A stretch of 64,000 nt of DNA from Anadara kagoshimensis (lineage: Eukaryota; Mollusca; Bivalvia; Arcoida; Arcidae): the NCBI GenBank assembly GCA_021292105.1, contig JACFYK010000023.1:372001-436000 (forward strand), given 5' to 3'. Shown here piece after piece: positions 58,921 through 64,000 of the stretch. The position numbers and the translations under genes are program-made. The notes beneath the pieces are model-generated. The model was not told the origin of the DNA. It saw only the letters and a program-made list of their open reading frames with translations, and did no database searches. Within the stretch, counting starts at the first letter, position 1; each line of letters opens with the position of its first letter.

Positions 58921-58988
<68 letters not shown>
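58919..58988. repeat. Compound TC/AC microsatellite
   Basis: (TC)n is followed directly by (AC)n. Confidence 0.95.
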
Positions 58989-58990
<2 letters not shown>

Positions 58991-59076
58991 TAATGCTGAT
59001 TATTTGGACCAGCAAGACATATTGCTTTGAGTGGAGGTTAACATCAGAGATCCTACCATTTCTATATTTTCCTACA

Positions 59077-59257
59077 CAGTTAAACCTGTCTATAAAGGCC
59101 ACCCAAAGGAAACAGTAAAAGTGGCCTTAATGGACAGATGACCTTTGTATACAGTTTCAAATAATATGAATAAAGAACAATTAAGATACAATTATACTGG
59201 CCTTTATAGGCAGGTGACCATTATATAGATGTAGCCTTGAGGGCAGGTTGGGCTGTA
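59077..59257. mobile_element. Short MITE, second copy of the family at 2723
   Basis: It begins ACAGTTAAACCTGTCTATAA and ends GGGCAGGTTGGGCTGTA, with AAGGCCACC and TGGCCTT words inside in both orientations. Confidence 0.65.
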
Positions 59258-59509
59258 TTTCCTATAATTTTTTTTTACCCTTTTCTTATATTTTCCTATA
59301 TTTTTGTTACTGGAATTCAGAATGGGGACATTTTCTTGCATTTAGTACATATATGAAACAACATTCAAGTTTATGTATTTTTAAACCAGTATGTATACAT
59401 TGCAGTTGCCAATATTTTATGTTTGTTAGTAAAAGGGGGAACAGAAATGGCTGTAGGAGAGGCCATGGATGTATATTTTTGTGCAAATTATTTAAAAATA
59501 TTCCTATAA

Positions 59510-59612
59510 TTTTAGTGGAAACTCCTATAATTTTCTATAAAACTCCTATAATTTTCTATAACACCCCTATAATTTTCTATAAAACTCCTATAATTTTGAT
59601 GCCACATTCCTA
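59510..59612. repeat. CCTATAATTTTCTATAAAA tandem words
   Basis: Four or five copies of a unit of about 21 bp (CTCCTATAATTTTCTATAAA). Confidence 0.85.
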
Positions 59613-59689
59613 TTTTTCCTATATTTTGGACCTCAAAATGGTAGGATCCCTGCAACATGTAACGATTAGAAGTCAGCGGAATATGTAAA

Positions 59690-61000
59690 CATGCTGGGCA
59701 GCTGACAGTGCATGTAGGTAGAAAAATCGATAATGCATGCAACAGTCATGACTGTGAGATGAAGCGAAACACGATATTGACGTCACTACGTCAGATACAT
59801 GTATGTACAATGTATGAGTACATTGAAGGTCACGGCCATATTTGTTTTCATTGACGACACATGAAGGCTCTTGGTTTTTTGCTTTTTTCAGATATTGACA
59901 CCGCATGCACCAGGTATAAAACTTTGTTAAAATAAATTACAATAATATTGTAATACTATGTCAAAATTTCAAAGAGAAAAGACCATGGTACAAAAAACGT
60001 ACAAGTTTTAAAAATCGAGTCGAGTTTCATGCTGATTAGGCTACAGTGATTTTTAAGAGAAATCGGGTGCCGTCAGAAAATAGAGGTTTTTGTTTGTAAG
60101 TATGCGTGTCATCCACAAGTTTTTCATACATGCGTAATTTTAAGTTCATAACAAATCTGCTGATAATGCGTTTACACCCATAAATGCAAATTTTACCGTT
60201 AAAATACGACACTGAATTTAGTGTACACTGAAGCTCGCGGCCATATTTGTTTTCATTGACGATGAATGAAGGATCTTGGTTTTTTGCTTTTTTCAGATAT
60301 CCACACCGTATGCACCAGGTATAATATTTTGCGAAAATAAATAACAATAGTATTGTAATGTTATGTCAACATTTCAAAGATAAAAAGTCATGTTACAAAA
60401 AACGTACAAGTTTTAAAAAGTGAGTCCTGCTGATTAACAGTGATTTTCAAGAGAAACCAGGTGCCGTCAGAAAATCGCGAATTTTTTGTAAGTATGGATG
60501 TCATCTCGGATTTTTTCATACTGCGAAATTCTAAGTTTATGACAAATCTGCTTATAATGCGTTCACACCCATAAATGCAAACTTTACAGTTCAAACACGA
60601 CACTGAATTTACTGTACACTGAAGCTCGCGGCCATTTTTGTTTTCATTGACGACGAATGGATGCTCTTGGTTTATTGCTTTTTTCAGATATCTACACTTT
60701 ATGCACCAGGTATAATATTTTAAGACAATAAATAACAATAGTATTGTAATGTTATGTTAAAATTTCAAAGAGAAATATTCATGGTACAAAAAACGTACAA
60801 GTTTTTAAAATCGAGTTGAATTTCGTGCCGATTTTCAAGAGAAATCGGGTGCCGTCAGAAAATCGCGATTTTTTTATAAGTATGATATGTCATCTAAGAT
60901 TTTATAATACATACGAAATTTTAAGATTATGGTACATGTGCTTATATTGCGTTTTCACCCATACATGCATATATTACCGTTAAACTACGAAACTGAATGT
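59690..61000. repeat. Tandem units of about 400 bp, three to four copies
   Basis: GGTACAAAAAACGTACAAG recurs at 59987, 60392 (as GTTAC) and 60784, and once more at 56506 near the element's left end. Each unit has TGCCGTCAGAAAAT, CACGGCCATATTTGTTTTCA-like and TTTGCTTTTTTCAGATAT words. On the minus strand the units keep a Cys-containing open frame (YTWCIRCGYLKKAKNQ, VNENKYGRELQCT, KICIYGCKRIISRF), best in 60347-60036 and 60738-60388. Confidence 0.75.
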
Positions 61001-61811
61001 GACCGATTGTTTTCCGGTTTCGGACACTTGATAAAAAATAATCCCGTTTTTTCGACCGCGGAAGGTTTCAAAAAACAAAACCGAAACACAATTTGCTCTT
61101 GGCGTTTCCCCTGAAGGTAAGAAATGTTAGAAGATTTCAACTATTTTCCGCCTGTTACTTACTTACTTAGTCCTCTTCGTGTGTGTGTGCACATAAGGCC
61201 ACCATTTTCCACCTGTGATCTTCTGATAATGAGTGTATAAACAAAAAAAAGAAAGACTGAAGAAAACTTTTAAATCACTTTATATATTTCTTCTGGCAAG
61301 TGTGAAAACTACAACTTAAATGTACATGTAATGTCAAAGTAAGGATAAAACAGGGGAGCTAATGTGGCCAAATTCACATATACCTCATAAATCAGCTGAC
61401 ATACATTGAACTTGTGCATTGATACTATATGCAAGATGATTAATAGGAACCTACCAGTCTTCCAACTAACTTGATCAAGTTTTTTTTTAAATATACATGT
61501 AAACTTTATTTATTTTCTGAATACTTAAAGAGATGGCAATTGTACAACTTGTTCACACATTCAGTTTATAAAAATTCAATATTCATAATTTCATACTTAG
61601 TGAAAATCTTTAAAAGTTAATGATTATAATAATAGTAAAGCACAATACAAGTTAAATTTTTAAAACTTATCCAACATTTCTACTAGTTTTAAATTTGTAA
61701 ACATTTTGATATATTTTGATACTGTTGACATTGGTTATTGTACAGAAAATAAAAGGGCAGCTGGGCAGATGGATAACATGGACAATGTGACGGACAACAC
61801 TATGCCTCTAC

Positions 61812-62237
61812 TAGAGATGGGATACCGCAGAAAAAATTACCACGGTATACCACGGTATTTTACCAAATACCACAGTATACCACACATCCATTAAGCTTTG
61901 AAATACATACAGTATATCTATTCCTATCTAAAATAACAGCTCAAGAATTTGGGCATTGAATATTTTGAGAATATCAAGGATGCTAGCACACACAAAAATT
62001 CACAGAATTGTCTGTATTTCAACCGAGTTGATTCAAGACTTGAAATTTAAATCTCGTAAGATTATTGCCAAACAAAGATTTTACTAAAATTCAAATGAAC
62101 ACATCAAATTCAAACTATTATTTCAACAATTATCAACGTAATATTGTTTGTAAAAATACCGGTATTCAAACACTTTACCACGGTATTACCAGTACCTTGT
62201 CAGTACCACGGTATACCGGTAATACCGCACACCACTA
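61812..62237. mobile_element. hAT-type MITE, 426 bp
   Basis: It starts TAGAGATGGGATACCG and ends GGTAATACCGCACACCACTA, with many ACCACGGTATACC words in both orientations. It is flanked by a perfect 8-bp duplication GCCTCTAC (61804-61811, 62238-62245), the hAT signature. It lies in the intron of the SWIM-domain gene. Confidence 0.8.
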
Positions 62238-62429
62238 GCCTCTACATTTCTAATGACAGACAAACTATGTCTACCCTGGGCCCTCAACAAAATGTATAAA
62301 TAAGGGGATTGTACTACAGGTCTTCACCCACATGTTTGGGCAAATGTAAGTCCAGTCATACATTTACAACTTTGTTATATCAATCTTTTTCATAATCAAT
62401 AAAACTGTATTTATTTTTGTTATTTTTAG

Positions 62430-62606
62430 TCTTGGACAAACCTGCATCATATTGCTGGGGTTCTTTTCGACTTGAATCCGCAAATAAAAGTGGATTGACA
62501 TCATGCACATCTCTACCTTGTACATTGAATATTACCAGTAAAACAACAGAAATTGAACTAAAGCTTATTGACGAAATTGTTATCAAGAAATCAAGGCACA
62601 GGAAAT
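62430..62606 (+). pseudogene. SWIM zinc-finger gene, downstream exon
   Basis: A TTTTTAG acceptor (to 62429) and GTAAGA donor (62607) bound it. It starts LGQTC and then, one A short, would read N-H-I-A-G-V-L-F, giving the SWIM C-x-H half. A second one-base loss (T run) precedes the open part FRLESANKSGLTSCTSLPC, ELKLIDEIVIKKSRHRK. Phase 2 entry matches the exon ending at 56110. Both defects are single-base losses in runs, so the exon may be intact in the real genome. Confidence 0.6.
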
Positions 62607-62639
62607 GTAAGAATGCAATCAAATAGGGTAATTTTTTTA

Positions 62640-63370
62640 CATAATGGAGATCTATGCAAGAATTCTATAGTCATCCAAATGTGGCTTATGAGACACTATT
62701 AGTAACACTGGTATACTAATTAAGATTTAAAATCATATATACCTGGTCATTTATGGTATAAGTGACAATTTTCAAAAGGCTCATCCAGATTCCATTATGA
62801 GAGGTTTTGGTAACTCTGATACTCATCTTATGGAATCCCAATCCAAATTAAATGTTTCAACCCTTGTTTAAGCATGCCCAATGCATTAAGGGAGTTAAGT
62901 GCCTACATGTAGGCCAAGGCCCAATGTGCAGACATTGCTTACACTAATTTTGATGCAGATGCCAGTAGTGGTATTGGAGTGAGGAGTAAGAAAGGGTCGA
63001 TGGCTGAAGCCAGAGGAAGAACGTTTGTATGTCTTTGATTTCAAAATGCAGTTTTCACTGTAATCTGAAATGAAAGGAAGTAAACTAAAGAAGTACACTG
63101 ATACATCTTCCATAGAAACAGACATATTGTGTCATCACAAAGATATATTACATAGGTAATGATTTGACATTGATGTTTGAGTTTTTATGTGATGATTATA
63201 ATATATAACTATGACAAAAGTACCTGTAACAAAAATATATTTGTGTTAAATACCATTTTATCATCAAAATATCAAAAACTGCATCAAAACTGATGACCAA
63301 ATAAGAAAGTTATAGCGGTTTAAAGGCCTTGAATTTGGCCTTTTCTGGGTAGCTGTAAGTGAAACATCTC
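62640..63370. other. AT-rich sequence, no gene supported
   Basis: Nothing recognisable is seen between the SWIM exon donor and the 104-bp repeats. Confidence 0.35.
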
Positions 63371-63682
63371 CATATCGAGTCTGATCCTTGTGTGACGTCA
63401 CTTAAGTAACCTTTGTAGTAACTAACATGGTAGACAGTACTAATAATGCTGATATAGTGACGTATAAAACGACTCATATCGAGGCTGATCCGTGTGTGAC
63501 GTCATTTAAGTAACCTTTGTAGTAACTAACATGGTAGACAGTACTAATAATGCTGATATAGTGACGTATAAAACGACTCATATCGAGGCTGATCCGTGTG
63601 TGACGTCACTTAAGTAACCTTTGTAGTAAGTAACATGGTAGACAGTACTAATAATGCTGATATAGTGACGTATTATATGATA
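63371..63682 (+). promoter_or_regulatory. 104-bp triplication with CRE-like palindromes and start codons
   Basis: Three units start at 63371, 63475 and 63579. Each has GTGTGACGTCA (full CRE palindrome TGACGTCA), then TTTGTAGTAA, then ATGGTAGACAGTAC (ATG at 63427, 63531, 63635) and a half-site TGACGTAT. The first two ATGs give 28-codon ORFs that end in the next unit; only the third opens the long ORF. Confidence 0.7.
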
Positions 63683-63940
63683 AATGGACAAAAAAATAAC
63701 GACTCTTACGTTCACTTGTATATGTTAAATGATTCTTCATGCGTTTGGGAAGAAACAGACAACCTTAAATTGATGAAATCTGCATTCAGTTGTATTTATT
63801 TGATCCAGAAACAGACAAATACACTGAACAAACTGTGTGGAGACCCAGAATTTCTTAATTTTAGCCTCGACATAAACAGATGCGAGGAGTTTTATTTTAT
63901 CAAATATACTAAAATTAATCGTCACTTGTTAAAACTTTAA
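63635..63940 (+). CDS. Hypothetical 101-residue protein
   Basis: The ORF begins MVDSTNNADIVTYYM in the third copy of the 104-bp repeat and ends at TAA 63938-63940. It has Lys/Asn/Tyr-rich composition with four Cys (SSC, FSC, LCG, RCEE) and no signal peptide or recognised domain. Upstream copies of the start codon and CRE-like palindrome suggest the promoter and 5' end were triplicated. It could be chance. Confidence 0.35.
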   Translation: MVDSTNNADIVTYYMINGQKNNDSYVHLYMLNDSSCVWEETDNLKLMKSAFSCIYLIQKQTNTLNKLCGDPEFLNFSLDINRCEEFYFIKYTKINRHLLKL

Positions 63941-63972
63941 AATAAATTTTAATATTAACCTCTTCCCGTTCC

Positions 63973-63994
63973 TACCGGTACAATTGTACCGGTA
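63973..63994. other. 22-bp perfect palindrome
   Basis: TACCGGTACAA followed by its exact reverse complement, centred on CAATTG. Confidence 0.9.
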
Positions 63995-64000
63995 AGCATA

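Larger units (their letters stand above)
56111..61113. mobile_element. 5.0-kb TIR element inserted at an exon end
   Basis: It has a perfect 15-bp inverted repeat CAGGGGAAACGCCAA at both ends and is flanked by AAG (56108-56110 and 61114-61116), giving a 3-bp duplication. Immediately after the right AAG comes GTAAGA, the original splice donor. No transposase is recognised inside. It contains a nested MITE, simple repeats and tandem units of about 400 bp. It is probably non-autonomous, superfamily undetermined. Confidence 0.7.

Noticed and set aside
58864-59118. ORF across the TC/AC microsatellite
   Set aside because: Low-complexity translation of simple repeats.

Overview
This window looks like animal nuclear DNA, most likely from a bivalve or related mollusc. 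The supporting signs are AT-rich sequence, exon-like blocks with GTAAGT/polypyrimidine-AG splice signals, tRNA-derived SINEs, non-LTR and Penelope-like retrotransposons, many TIR elements, long minisatellites, and a dispersed repeat family (GGCCCATGGGCC at one end, CTCAGGTGAGCTAA at the other) that I associate from memory with bivalve genomes. No prokaryotic operon, rRNA or complete tRNA gene is visible. Almost every protein-like segment belongs to a mobile element or to a broken, TE-riddled gene.

Layout. 0-10 kb: a zinc-finger exon with a 63-bp coding-phase repeat, a 421-bp inverted repeat (1490-1910 / 5327-5747) enclosing a minus-strand C2H2 zinc-finger pseudogene split by a CACTA-type MITE, a 1.26-kb TIR element, and the exons of a decayed tyrosine-recombinase-like gene (7663-9851). 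10-15 kb: Penelope-like RT fragments and the 5' half of a Jockey-type LINE on the minus strand. 15-24 kb: a 61-bp satellite, a SINE, a GC-rich patch, and a second inverted repeat (20512-20927 / 23164-23572) enclosing another minus-strand C2H2 pseudogene. 25-35 kb: more copies of the dispersed family, one with an array of about 145-bp units, a HARBI1-like fragment, a TA-flanked MITE and the best Penelope-like copy.

35.3-42.0 kb: a complete L1/Tx1-type LINE on the minus strand bounded by a perfect 14-bp target-site duplication. Between its ORF1 and ORF2 sits a 1.79-kb insert flanked by a 9-bp duplication. That insert carries a splice acceptor and an open NADAR (YbiA-like) domain reading frame, plus a SINE and a promoter-like inverted repeat. 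Removing it restores an ORF1 stop overlapping the ORF2 start. This is the most interesting object in the window.

42-50 kb: a Tc1/mariner remnant, a pogo/Tigger-like transposase and a HIRAN-like fragment. 50-64 kb: exons of a SWIM-zinc-finger gene (49929-50007, 55650-56110, 62430-62606) whose phases agree. Its second exon is struck by a 5.0-kb TIR element placed 3 bp before the splice donor, and an hAT-type MITE lies in the following intron. The window ends with a 104-bp triplication that repeats a CRE-like palindrome and a start codon in front of a 101-codon ORF.

Across unrelated elements, most frame breaks are single-base losses in short A/T/G runs with few nonsense changes. Some apparent pseudogenes may therefore reflect assembly homopolymer error. 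All family assignments come from reading motifs; no database search was possible.
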